Source of the DNA: Clostridium_AD sp964467165
GTDB taxonomy: Bacteria; Bacillota; Clostridia; Clostridiales; Clostridiaceae
NCBI GenBank assembly: GCA_964467165.1
Contig: CAYXOL010000013.1
Span: 34,264 to 98,263, forward strand
Direction of reading: 5' to 3'
Length of the DNA: 64,000 nucleotides
A program made the position numbers and the translations under genes. Below, in pieces: positions 8,392 through 16,639 of the stretch (within the stretch, counting starts at the first letter, position 1; each line of letters starts with the position of its first letter). Under the pieces are notes generated by a model. That model ran no database searches and was not told the DNA's origin. It saw nothing but the letters and a program-made list of their open reading frames with translations.

Positions 8392-8432
8392 ATTGTACTT
8401 AATTTTAAATGTTATAAATATGATTTGAATCA
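8392..8432 (-). promoter_or_regulatory. Fnr-type operator and promoter of the ferredoxin-cupin operon
   Basis: The near-palindrome TGATTTGAATCA at 8421-8432 with a minus-strand TACAAT -10 element (8397 to 8392) starting 29.5 nt from its centre. This is the third member of the set at 2368, 4825 and 11898. Confidence 0.72.
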
Positions 8433-8436
8433 CAAA

Positions 8437-9705
8437 TTAAAGATTCATTCTACTACAGAAATTATAGTCATTGCCACCTTTTTTCTTAATAGAATACATT
8501 GCACTATCTGCATTATGAATAAGCCCTTCCATGTTGCCACTATCCTCTGGATATATGGCGATCCCAATGCTTATATATACATCCAAATTGACATTATTCC
8601 ATTTCGCAGGTTTAGCTACATAATCAAGTATTCGATTGGCAAGTATTAAAGCATCATCTTTGTCTTTTATAAAAGGTTGTATTACAAGGAATTCATCTCC
8701 TCCAAGTCTTCCGATGATGTCAGCTTTTCTTACAACTTCTTGTAGTCTTTTTGCTACTTTTTTTAAAACCTCATCCCCTGCATTATGACCATGTATATCA
8801 TTTGTTAATTTAAACTTATCTATATCAAAAAGCATTACTGCAAATTTAGAGTTAGCTCTTTTGGCCTGTTCTAGTATTTTATTAAATTGGTACATTAAAA
8901 ATCCTCTATTAGGGATATTTGTTAGCGAATCATAGTTTGCAAGGTATTCAATTTTTTCTTCTGATTTCTTTCGGTCAGTAATATCACGAATAATATGAAC
9001 ACGAAACAATTCACCGTTTATGCCTGTGGTTGTTGAACTCACTTCTACAGGGAAATTTGTACCGTCTTTTTTAATATGGACGCATTCGAACACTATTCCT
9101 TCTAATTCTGAAATTTTCATTTGATATTCAAAGTCTTTCATAGTTGAAGGATGCCTTAGCTCTTGTAATTTCATATCTAAGAGTTCTGAGTGGGAGTAAC
9201 CATATATTTTAACCGCAGTTTTATTTGCATCAATAATACCCCCATCCGACTTGAGGTATAAGATTATATCCTTCGCATTATCAAACAATATAGATTGCTT
9301 TTTTAACACTTCATTAGCTTTGATAATATCTGTAATATCATTTAAAAAAATAATGAATTGGCCTTTAGTTGGACTAATAATATTAACTTTAAAATCCTTG
9401 TCTAAAGTTTCAAAATATATATTATGATGTGTGCCTTTGCCGCTTAGCGCAACTCGACCACATGCATCAATCCAATTTGAATTTATATTTGGGTATACTT
9501 CCCTTATTGTTTTGCCTATAATATTTTCTTTACTCATGCCAAACATGCTTTCAAAGGAATTATTTAATTCTAATATTTTAAAGTTCATAAGATCTCCATC
9601 AATTCCATAAATGGCCTCACTCAACATAAAACCTTCTTCTAAAGAATTAAATAAATTACTAAAATACATTTCACAATCACCATTGCAGATATAACGTTTA
9701 AACAT
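8437..9705 (-). CDS. PAS-PAS-GGDEF diguanylate cyclase
   Basis: A 422-residue cytoplasmic signalling enzyme that should make cyclic di-GMP. Two PAS domains (about 15-125 and 135-250) precede a GGDEF domain (about 255-418) with the intact catalytic motif GRLGGDEF. The product-inhibition site RxxD (RKAD) lies five residues before GGDEF. There is no membrane segment, so the signal is cytosolic; the PAS domains might bind haem or flavin, but no diagnostic residue settles this. An in-frame ATG at residue 13 is an alternative start. It lies upstream of the ferredoxin gene on the same strand, but the Fnr-type promoter between them makes them separate units. Confidence 0.9.
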   Translation of the reverse strand: MFKRYICNGDCEMYFSNLFNSLEEGFMLSEAIYGIDGDLMNFKILELNNSFESMFGMSKENIIGKTIREVYPNINSNWIDACGRVALSGKGTHHNIYFETLDKDFKVNIISPTKGQFIIFLNDITDIIKANEVLKKQSILFDNAKDIILYLKSDGGIIDANKTAVKIYGYSHSELLDMKLQELRHPSTMKDFEYQMKISELEGIVFECVHIKKDGTNFPVEVSSTTTGINGELFRVHIIRDITDRKKSEEKIEYLANYDSLTNIPNRGFLMYQFNKILEQAKRANSKFAVMLFDIDKFKLTNDIHGHNAGDEVLKKVAKRLQEVVRKADIIGRLGGDEFLVIQPFIKDKDDALILANRILDYVAKPAKWNNVNLDVYISIGIAIYPEDSGNMEGLIHNADSAMYSIKKKGGNDYNFCSRMNL

Positions 9706-9800
9706 TTACTTATATCGACTCCTTCACCATTAAATACTTCTTCTCTTAAGCTATACATAATACAAATATTTACTTCAATAAACTAAGCTTTAAATAAAGT

Positions 9801-9846
9801 AAAGTCAGGAAAATTGACCATTTAATGATTAGATCTTCCTGACTTT
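9801..9846 (-). terminator. Terminator after the hcp-rubredoxin operon
   Basis: An 11-bp stem (9801-9811 with 9836-9846) with T-rich sequence on the minus-strand side, about 50 bases after the rubredoxin stop codon. Confidence 0.6.
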
Positions 9847-9898
9847 TAATATATTTTTTTATTAGTTAGTTTTAATGGCTATTAACACTTAAACTATA

Positions 9899-10057
9899 TT
9901 ACATTTTTTCAAAATCGGATTTTGTAACTCCACATAATGGACAAACCCAATCTTCCTGGATATCCTCAAACTTAGTACCTGGTTTTATTCCACCATCTGG
10001 ATCTCCTATTTCAGGGTCATACTCGTACCCGCATACTATGCAAACATACTTATCCAT
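9899..10057 (-). CDS. Rubredoxin
   Basis: A 52-residue rubredoxin with the two iron-binding knuckles CIVCG (C6, C9) and CPLCG (C39, C42) and the family core YEYDPEIGDPDGG and EDWVCP. It carries single electrons to flavo-diiron and related enzymes. It starts 28 bases after the hcp stop codon, behind a GAGG site, so it is the second gene of that operon. A second rubredoxin lies at 14509-14670. Confidence 0.95.
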   Translation of the reverse strand: MDKYVCIVCGYEYDPEIGDPDGGIKPGTKFEDIQEDWVCPLCGVTKSDFEKM

Positions 10058-10085
10058 AACAACATCTCCTCTTAAACTATTTATA

Positions 10086-11732
10086 TTATCCTAATATTTG
10101 TTTTAAATCCTCTTCTGGTGTGCTTATTGCTTTAATGTCAAAAGTGTCAACTAAGAATTGTAATACATTTGGGCTTAAGAAAGCTGGCAAAGTTGGTCCT
10201 AAGTAAATTTCTTTTACACCAAGTGAAAGTAATGCCAATAAATCTGCAACAGCCTTTTGTTCGTACCAAGTTAAAACTATTGCAAGTGGTAGATCATTAA
10301 TACCACATTTAAATGCATCAGCAAGTGCTAAAGCTATTTTAACTGCCGAATATGCATCGTTACATTGACCTATATCTAGTAATCTTGGAAGTCCTGCTAC
10401 TTCGCCAAATTCCAATTTGTTAAAACGATATTTTCCACAAGCTAAGGTAAGAATAATACAATCCTTCGGAACTTGCTTTGCAAATTCAGTGTAGTAATTT
10501 CTTCCTGTTCTTGCACCATCACATCCTCCAATTAAGAAGAAATGCCTAATTTTACCGTCTTTAACTGCATTCACTATTGTTTCAGCATGAGCCAAAGTTG
10601 CTTTATGTCCAAATCCAACTAGAATTTCTTTAACTTCTTCATCTTTTTGGAATCCACCAAGTTCTAGCGCCTTGTTTATCATTTCAGAGAAATCCTTATG
10701 ACCATTCTCATCAGCAGCTATATGTTTTACTCCATCCCAACCAACAACGCTTGTTGAAAAAATTCTATCTTTATAAGAATCTCTTGGTTTCATTAAGCAG
10801 TTTGTTGTCATAAGAATACAACCAGGTATGCCATCAAATTCCTTTTGTTGATTTTGCCATGCTCCTCCAAAGTTACCTACCAATTGTTTGTACTTATTTA
10901 GTTTAGGATATCCATGTGAAGGTAACATCTCACCATGTGTGTAAATATTTATTCCCTTGCCTTCTGTTTGCTCAAGTAACATTTCAAGATCTCTTAATTC
11001 ATGGCCAGAAATTACGATAAATGGTCCTTTTTTAATGTTTACATTAACTTTTGTAGGGGTAGGTGAGTTGTATTTCTCATTATTAGCTTTATCCAATAGC
11101 TCCATAATCTTAACACTCATCTCTCCAGTCTTAATTAAGTACTTGATAAGATCTTGAAGACCTAAACTATCATCGGTAAGTACTGCTAAAGCTATAAAAT
11201 AAAAATTATCTACTTCATCGCTATTATAATCAATAAATCTAGCCTGATGCGCGTAAGCAGCAATTCCTTTTAAACCGTATTTTATAGTTTCGCGAACTGA
11301 GCGGATATCAGCATCTAAATCATCATCATACATAACTCCTGCTTTTTTAGCATCTTCAAGTATCTGCTCTTTAGTATCACTTAGATTATATAAAGCCTCT
11401 TTTGTATTTACTTCTTCTCCCGATGCTTTTTTCCTGGCATCTTCTTTTATTACTTGAGATTTTTTAAGCATATCCATATGAGACTTCGGATCAAAGTTTA
11501 CATTAGTTAATGTCATAAACAATGAATTTTCAATAAATGAAACCCATGACTTATCAAGTTTTTCACCTTTAGATAAAAGTTTAGTAGCATAACAACTTAT
11601 TCCCTTTAGTTGATAAATGAGCAAATCCTGCAGTGCTGCAATTTCCGGTGTTTTTCCACAGACTCCTATGTTGGTACAACCTTTTCCACCGGCAGTTTGT
11701 TCACATTGAAAACAAAACATTTTTCCTTGCAT
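10086..11732 (-). CDS. hcp: Hybrid cluster protein (NO/hydroxylamine reductase)
   Basis: A 548-residue hybrid cluster protein, a high-affinity NO reductase and protein S-nitrosylase that also reduces hydroxylamine. The N-terminal cysteines C7, C10, C19 and C25 have the anaerobe-type spacing C-x2-C-x8-C-x5-C that holds a [4Fe-4S] cluster. Hybrid-cluster ligands are present in SGHELRDLEML, THGEMLPSHGYP, TTNCLM, GGCDGARTGRN and LACGKYRFNK. A GGAGGG site precedes the ATG. No Fnr-type box is correctly spaced on this side. A minus-strand TATAAT at 11848 to 11843 is the best -10 candidate. Confidence 0.96.
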   Translation of the reverse strand: MQGKMFCFQCEQTAGGKGCTNIGVCGKTPEIAALQDLLIYQLKGISCYATKLLSKGEKLDKSWVSFIENSLFMTLTNVNFDPKSHMDMLKKSQVIKEDARKKASGEEVNTKEALYNLSDTKEQILEDAKKAGVMYDDDLDADIRSVRETIKYGLKGIAAYAHQARFIDYNSDEVDNFYFIALAVLTDDSLGLQDLIKYLIKTGEMSVKIMELLDKANNEKYNSPTPTKVNVNIKKGPFIVISGHELRDLEMLLEQTEGKGINIYTHGEMLPSHGYPKLNKYKQLVGNFGGAWQNQQKEFDGIPGCILMTTNCLMKPRDSYKDRIFSTSVVGWDGVKHIAADENGHKDFSEMINKALELGGFQKDEEVKEILVGFGHKATLAHAETIVNAVKDGKIRHFFLIGGCDGARTGRNYYTEFAKQVPKDCIILTLACGKYRFNKLEFGEVAGLPRLLDIGQCNDAYSAVKIALALADAFKCGINDLPLAIVLTWYEQKAVADLLALLSLGVKEIYLGPTLPAFLSPNVLQFLVDTFDIKAISTPEEDLKQILG

Positions 11733-11897
11733 ATGTAACCCTCCTATTTTTTAAAATATTTCAATATCTAAGCTCTACGTTGAGTAGTTAATTGATAATT
11801 CAATCAATTATATATATACCAGTAGCATTATTATACCTTACCATTATAATAGATAACTTTATTTATTATTGTTTAATCTATTTTATGTGTGTCTATT

Positions 11898-11938
11898 TGA
11901 TTTAAATCACATTAAAAACTGAACTATATGGGTATAAT
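11898..11938 (+). promoter_or_regulatory. Fnr-type operator and promoter of the NROR operon
   Basis: A perfect palindrome TGATTTAAATCA at 11898-11909 with an ideal TATAAT at 11933-11938, 29.5 nt from the centre. It drives the four genes from 12070 to 14887. It lies between divergent hcp and NROR, but on the hcp side the spacing gives no -10 element. Confidence 0.8.
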
Positions 11939-12069
11939 GTTATTTAAAGAATCAAATAAACAATGACTTTGTAATTAAAACTAAAGTTAAAAAATAAGTA
12001 GAGTAAAGCTAGACAAATATTTATTTACTTTCAAAAAAGTATTTTACAATTATAATGGAGGCAATTAAA

Positions 12070-13284
12070 ATGAGTAATAACATAGTTATAATAGGTGGTG
12101 GTGTTGCTGCTATAAGTGCAGTTAAGGCAATTAGAGAAACTGATAGCAATATAAATATACTCATATTTCAAAATGAAAAATATTATCCTTACTACAGGAT
12201 AAAGTTAACAAAAGGCTTGTTCGATAATCTTGAAGAGGAAAAAATAATGCTTCAAAAAAAAGATTGGTACGAACACAATAATGTTAAATTGTATCTTAGT
12301 AGTGAAGTCATTGGAATTGACATCATTAAGAGTGAAATTTTCTTACAAGATGGAAACAGATTTTGTTATACTAAATTATTGCTCGCTAATGGTTCAAAAA
12401 ACTTTATGCCACCTATTGATGGTATTGATAAGGAAGATGTTTATACCATAAGAAAATTAGATAATATTCGAGATATACAAAATAATGTCAATGATAAGAC
12501 AACTATATTAAATGTAGGAGGTGGAATACAAGGAATAGAAACAGCCTGGAGTCTTAATAAATATGGTAAAAATTCTATCATAGCCGAGTTTCAAGAAAGA
12601 TTAATGCCTCGTCAGTTAGATAAAAGGGCATCCGAAATTCTTAAAACTGCAATTGAAGGGTTTAAAACTAAAGTGCTTTTAAATACACACATAGTAAAAG
12701 TTCTTGGAGATAATAAGGTAAAAGGTGTAGAAACAGTGAATGGACAAATTATTGAAAGTGACATGGTGATTTTTTCTGTGGGCATAAGAGCTAATAAGAA
12801 ATTATTAGAGGGTACAAAAGTAAAAACTAACAATGGAATTTTAGTTAATGAGAAAATGGAAACAAATATAAAAGATGTTTATGCCGCAGGGGATGTAGCA
12901 GAGTTAAATGGAAGAATAGTGGGACTTTGGAACATTGCTATTGAACAAGGAAAAACAGCTGGATATAATATTGCAGGTAAAAATGTGGTCTACGAAGAGG
13001 TTGTACCAATTACCATATTAAATGCTTTCAATATAGCACTTTTCTCCATGGGTGAGGTAGATGAAGACCAATGTGATAAAACAATAACGGAAGAGGACCC
13101 CAATGGGTTGCGTTATAAGCGGTTATTTATTAGAGATAATAAAATAATAGGTGCCATTGTAATTGGAGATAATAAATATTCTACCTTATTAAAGGCTGCA
13201 ATAAAAAAGAAAATTGTATTTTCAGACGTAGATTTATTGAATGCGAATGTAAATGATTTATTAGTGAAATTAAAAAGTAGTTGA
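12070..13284 (+). CDS. NADH:rubredoxin oxidoreductase (FAD-dependent)
   Basis: A 404-residue FAD/NAD(P)H-dependent oxidoreductase of the rubredoxin reductase family. FAD is bound by the N-terminal IIGGGVAAISA and by VYAAGDVAE near residue 280; NADH is bound by LNVGGGIQGIETA near residue 150. The ATG at 12055 lies inside the GGAGG site (12056-12060) that serves the ATG at 12070, so I start there. It is followed by a flavo-diiron protein, rubredoxin and ferredoxin, which together make a complete NADH-to-O2 or NADH-to-NO chain, as known for Clostridium acetobutylicum NROR and FprA2. Confidence 0.9.
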   Translation: MSNNIVIIGGGVAAISAVKAIRETDSNINILIFQNEKYYPYYRIKLTKGLFDNLEEEKIMLQKKDWYEHNNVKLYLSSEVIGIDIIKSEIFLQDGNRFCYTKLLLANGSKNFMPPIDGIDKEDVYTIRKLDNIRDIQNNVNDKTTILNVGGGIQGIETAWSLNKYGKNSIIAEFQERLMPRQLDKRASEILKTAIEGFKTKVLLNTHIVKVLGDNKVKGVETVNGQIIESDMVIFSVGIRANKKLLEGTKVKTNNGILVNEKMETNIKDVYAAGDVAELNGRIVGLWNIAIEQGKTAGYNIAGKNVVYEEVVPITILNAFNIALFSMGEVDEDQCDKTITEEDPNGLRYKRLFIRDNKIIGAIVIGDNKYSTLLKAAIKKKIVFSDVDLLNANVNDLLVKLKSS

Positions 13285-13298
13285 ATGGAGGGTATTAA

Positions 13299-14486
13299 AT
13301 GAGTTTTAAAATAAGTGATACTGTAACCTGGGTTGGAAAAATTGATTGGGAGCTTCGCTCATTCCATGGTGAAGAATACTCTACACATAAAGGTTCTTCA
13401 TATAATTCATATTTAATTAAAGATGAAAAGACAGTATTGATGGACACCGTGTGGAGCCCATTCTCTAAAGAATTTATAGCTAATCTAAAAAACGAAGTTG
13501 ATTTAAACAAAATTGATTATATTATAATGAATCACTCTGAAAGTGACCATAGCGGTGCACTTACGGATTTAATGAAGGAAATACCTAACACCCCCATTTA
13601 TTGTACAAAAAGTGGTGCTAAAATAATAAAGGGACATTATCATAAGGATTGGAACTTTGTAGAGGTAAAAACTGGAGATACCTTAGATTTAGGTAAGAAC
13701 AAATTGACATTCATAGAGGCAAAAATGCTTCATTGGCCAGATACTATGTTCACATATATGTCAGGTGAAAACATTCTATTTAGTAATGATGGTTTTGGTC
13801 AACATTATGCCTCAGAGTTTATGTATAATGATAAAATTGATCAAGCTGAATTATATCAAGAGGCAATAAAATATTATGCAAATATTTTAACTCCATTTAG
13901 TAAATTTGTCGTACGAAAAATAGAAGAGATATTAAGCTTTAATTTACCAGTTGATATGATTTGTCCTAGTCATGGGGTAATATGGAGGGACAATCCATTG
14001 CAAATAGTTAATAAATACATGGAATGGGCAAAAAATTATCAAGAAAATCAAATCACAATAATTTATGATACAATGTGGAATGACACAAGAAGGATGGCTG
14101 AAGCCATAACAGAAGGTATAAAAAGTTCAAATAGTGATATTACAATAAAGATTTTCAATTCATCTAAAGGTGATAAAAATGATATTATTACAGAGGTATT
14201 TAAATCAAAAATGTTGCTTGTTGGTTCATCAACAATAAATAAAGGAATATTATCTTCAACAGCGGCAATACTAGAAATGATTAAGGGACTTGAATTTAAA
14301 GGAAAGAGTGCAGCTGCCTTTGGCAGTTATGGATGGAGTGGCGAGTCAACAAAGATAATTACTGAAGATTTAAATAAAGCTGGTTTTGAGGTAATAAATG
14401 AAGGAATAAGAGAATTGTGGAATCCAGATGAAGATGGATTAAACAGATGCAGAGATTTTGGAAGGAATGTTATAGAAAAAATCTAA
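13299..14486 (+). CDS. fprA: Flavo-diiron protein, second copy (FprA-type)
   Basis: A 395-residue flavo-diiron enzyme. Di-iron ligands are H79-x-E81-x-D83-H84 (NHSESDHSG), the His in KMLHWPD, the Asp in LFSNDGF and the His in PSHGVIW; the flavodoxin domain from about residue 255 has YDTMWNDTRRMAE. It differs clearly from the first copy (for example LHWPD in place of LHTAE), the pattern of the FprA2 type that works with NROR in clostridia and reduces O2 or peroxide at the expense of NADH (inference from context). It starts 14 bases after NROR behind a GGAGG site. Confidence 0.95.
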   Translation: MSFKISDTVTWVGKIDWELRSFHGEEYSTHKGSSYNSYLIKDEKTVLMDTVWSPFSKEFIANLKNEVDLNKIDYIIMNHSESDHSGALTDLMKEIPNTPIYCTKSGAKIIKGHYHKDWNFVEVKTGDTLDLGKNKLTFIEAKMLHWPDTMFTYMSGENILFSNDGFGQHYASEFMYNDKIDQAELYQEAIKYYANILTPFSKFVVRKIEEILSFNLPVDMICPSHGVIWRDNPLQIVNKYMEWAKNYQENQITIIYDTMWNDTRRMAEAITEGIKSSNSDITIKIFNSSKGDKNDIITEVFKSKMLLVGSSTINKGILSSTAAILEMIKGLEFKGKSAAAFGSYGWSGESTKIITEDLNKAGFEVINEGIRELWNPDEDGLNRCRDFGRNVIEKI

Positions 14487-14508
14487 TCATATTTTAAGGA
14501 GGTTTATT

Positions 14509-14670
14509 ATGGAAAAATATGTTTGTACAGTATGTGGCTATATTTATGACCCCGTAGAAGGAGATAGTGATAGCGGGGTTACTCCTGGTACAAAGTTCAA
14601 AGATATCGCTGAAGACTGGGTTTGTCCGTTATGCGGAGTACCAAAGTCAGATTTTGAAAAAGTAGAATAA
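14509..14670 (+). CDS. Rubredoxin, second copy
   Basis: A 53-residue rubredoxin with iron knuckles CTVCG (C6, C9) and CPLCG (C39, C42) and the core YIYDPVEGD. An AGGAGG site lies 8 bases before the ATG. It sits 22 bases after the flavo-diiron gene in the NROR operon and is the natural carrier between NROR and the flavo-diiron protein. Confidence 0.95.
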   Translation: MEKYVCTVCGYIYDPVEGDSDSGVTPGTKFKDIAEDWVCPLCGVPKSDFEKVE

Positions 14671-14698
14671 TAATGCATTAATAGAGGAGGTTAATTTT

Positions 14699-14887
14699 AT
14701 GAAAGGTTTTGTTGATAAGGATACATGTATAGGATGTGGATTGTGTGCTTCGGTATGCTCGGAAATTTTCGAGATGAATGATGATGGATTGGCAGAAGCA
14801 TGTGAAAATGAAATTGAAGATAAGTTAATGGAAAGCGCTAAAGATGCTGAGCAACAGTGTCCTGTGAATGCCATAACAATTGAGTAA
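14699..14887 (+). CDS. Monocluster ferredoxin [4Fe-4S], second copy
   Basis: A 62-residue ferredoxin with CIGCGLCASVC near residues 10-20 and the last ligand in QQCPVNAI. Close paralogue of the ferredoxin at 8150-8338; this one keeps the usual CP at the last ligand. An AGAGGAGG site precedes the ATG. Last gene of the NROR operon, before a strong terminator. Possible second electron donor to the chain. Confidence 0.94.
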   Translation: MKGFVDKDTCIGCGLCASVCSEIFEMNDDGLAEACENEIEDKLMESAKDAEQQCPVNAITIE

Positions 14888-14900
14888 TAGTATTATTGAT

Positions 14901-14940
14901 AAAAATTAGCACTAGCTAAAGCTAGTGCTAATTTTTATTT
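14901..14940. terminator. Bidirectional terminator between convergent operons
   Basis: A 16-bp perfect stem (14901-14916 with 14921-14936) closes a TAAA loop, with an A run on the left and a T run on the right. It ends the NROR operon and probably the permease operon on the other strand. Confidence 0.88.
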
Positions 14941-14997
14941 GATTTAAACGGACGCAAAACCATAAATCTAAACCTTACTATTTCATATCTAGCTATA

Positions 14998-15729
14998 TTA
15001 TTTTTTATATCCAATAGCCTTAGCTGGACATTTGCCTATTGATGCCTTTATATTTTCATTTTCCTCTAATTTTGATATCTTAATAATAACCTTTGCCTTT
15101 TTATTTCCCATAACAAAAGTCTCTGGTGATATTTTTGTACATAGTCCACACCCAATGCAATATTGCTTATTTACATTAAGCACAAGATCTCCTTCATTAG
15201 TCAAAACATCATCCATTGGTATATCCTCTTTTTTTAGTAACCTTGAAGTAATATAAGCCATAATAAAAATTGAAATAGTAGTTAAAACCCATCTTATAGC
15301 CATAAATTTAGGTCCTAAAAATTTTGATTCATTAGCCAGCATTGGTATTTTAATTACTGCCCAAGTACTAAGTATGATAACAATGCTTGCAACACTAGCG
15401 CCTTTTTTCAATAGCATTTTACACACTGGAAATGCAGCATATATGGGTCCCGCTGAAAAACTTCCAAGTAAGAAAGAAAATATAAAGCCTTTAAACCCTG
15501 AACCCTCACCTAAAGCATTTTCTATTGATTTTTTAGGAACCCAGCCTTCAATAAGGGAGGTTAGTATCAATATAACTGGCATTATTAAAAGCATTTCCTT
15601 TATATAATATAAGCTATTATTTAAAGACTGGATAGCTTTGCTTGGCATTAGAATTCCTAGCACTATATACGTTGTAATTACTAACGTTAAAAACATATTA
15701 TTTTTTAGTTTTGCTCTAATGTTGTTCAC
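14998..15729 (-). CDS. Permease second half (DUF318/COG0701-like) with C-terminal ferredoxin domain
   Basis: A 243-residue membrane protein. Residues 10-170 have about four or five membrane segments and the repeat signature GPIYAAFPVCKMLLKKGA of COG0701 permeases, the family of the organoarsenical exporter ArsP. After residue 190 a soluble ferredoxin-like domain follows with CIGCGLC and, near the end, GKCPAKAIG, enough ligands for one [4Fe-4S] cluster. It overlaps the preceding half-permease by 4 bases (ATGA type), so translation is coupled and the two probably form one transporter. The substrate is unknown; a redox centre on the cytoplasmic side is unusual. Confidence 0.8.
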   Translation of the reverse strand: MNNIRAKLKNNMFLTLVITTYIVLGILMPSKAIQSLNNSLYYIKEMLLIMPVILILTSLIEGWVPKKSIENALGEGSGFKGFIFSFLLGSFSAGPIYAAFPVCKMLLKKGASVASIVIILSTWAVIKIPMLANESKFLGPKFMAIRWVLTTISIFIMAYITSRLLKKEDIPMDDVLTNEGDLVLNVNKQYCIGCGLCTKISPETFVMGNKKAKVIIKISKLEENENIKASIGKCPAKAIGYKK

Positions 15730-16208
15730 ATTATCACCCCCATTACTAGTGCAATTACAATGGCAAAAATAAAGCTCAAAAAGTTCCTTACCACAGTAAA
15801 CCTTAAACCAAATTCTCTTTTTTCAAGAGGAAAAGTAACTATCCCTACCATAGTAAGTGTTGTTAAAAATGCAACCACTGGAACTATATTTGCTCCAGCA
15901 TTTACAAGAGACCCTACCAGTGGGAAAGCAACAAAAGCAGGTATTAAAGTTATACTTCCTACAAAAGCCGAAACAATTGTTGATATAAAAATATTAGACT
16001 GACCCATATATTGCTTTATAGTATCGGGCGGAATAAAAGTTAATATTAAGCCAATTAGAAATAGTATTCCAACTATCTGGCTTATCATATTTTTCATCAT
16101 TCCACTAGACATCTTAATAGAATTTAATGTTCTTTTTTTATCTTTAATTATTGACCAAATAAACCATATTCCAGTAATAATCCAAAGTGCAATGGTAAAT
16201 ATGTCCAT
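15726..16208 (-). CDS. Permease first half (DUF318/COG0701-like)
   Basis: A 160-residue integral membrane protein with about four segments. The signature PAFVAFPLVGSLVNAGA mirrors the one in the downstream half-permease, as expected when one COG0701 permease with two similar halves is split into two genes. It starts one base after the cupin stop codon and overlaps the next gene by 4 bases, so cupin, first half and second half are a tightly coupled operon under the GTAAC-N4-GTTAC promoter. Confidence 0.8.
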   Translation of the reverse strand: MDIFTIALWIITGIWFIWSIIKDKKRTLNSIKMSSGMMKNMISQIVGILFLIGLILTFIPPDTIKQYMGQSNIFISTIVSAFVGSITLIPAFVAFPLVGSLVNAGANIVPVVAFLTTLTMVGIVTFPLEKREFGLRFTVVRNFLSFIFAIVIALVMGVIM

Positions 16209-16209
16209 C

Positions 16210-16536
16210 TTAATTACCTACATAATCTTTAGGGTTAGGTGCTTTAATTACGAAGAATTCAAGAATTTCTTCATTAAAGTTGTTTATATTCATTTTAATA
16301 TTATAAGGTATATTCACAATATTCCCCTGTTGATATTCTTTTTCTTCTTCTTCGCCTAGTTGCATAGTCAATATACCTTTTATTATAACCATATATACAT
16401 TAGAATTAGAGAAGTGTTCCGCCAGACCGGTTCCTTTAGTCAGTGTCATATGCATTAAAAGTAAATTGTCATCATCGATAGTTTTTTCAACGTTTCTTTC
16501 AATACATTTGTTGAATTTATAACTTCTTTCTATCAT
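16210..16536 (-). CDS. Cupin-like protein of the permease operon
   Basis: A 108-residue cupin-fold protein with motifs GTGLAEHFSNSN, VIIKGILTMQLGE and YQQGNIVNIPYN. Only one of the usual metal-binding histidines remains, so a metal is doubtful. I choose the ATG at 16536, five bases after AAGGGGA; the longer frame from 16605 would begin upstream of the predicted transcript start, inside the operator. Its end (VIKAPNPKDY) resembles the cupin at 7784-8125. First gene of the permease operon. Confidence 0.78.
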   Translation of the reverse strand: MIERSYKFNKCIERNVEKTIDDDNLLLMHMTLTKGTGLAEHFSNSNVYMVIIKGILTMQLGEEEEKEYQQGNIVNIPYNIKMNINNFNEEILEFFVIKAPNPKDYVGN

Positions 16537-16560
16537 TTTAATTTCCCCTTTCAAAATATC

Positions 16561-16611
16561 TCTACATGTATTATAATTTAATCTAGAATATAAATCGGTA
16601 ACCATGGTTAC
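16561..16611. promoter_or_regulatory. Divergent promoters with GTAAC-N4-GTTAC operator
   Basis: The perfect palindrome GTAACCATGGTTAC occupies 16598-16611. On the minus strand TATAAT (16575 to 16570) starts 29.5 nt from its centre, so the operator sits near -41.5 of the cupin-permease operon. On the plus strand TCTACA (16561-16566), a 17-base spacer and TAGAAT (16584-16589) point to a start near 16596, which places the same operator just downstream of the regulator's own start site. That arrangement fits activation of the operon and self-repression of the regulator. Confidence 0.7.
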
Positions 16612-16639
16612 TAATCTTTAATAAGGAGTTAATTAATTT

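Noticed and set aside
11780..11800. TTGATAATTCAATCAA near the hcp promoter as an Fnr box
   Set aside because: The half sites are 6 bases apart instead of 4, and it lies downstream of the best -10 candidate.
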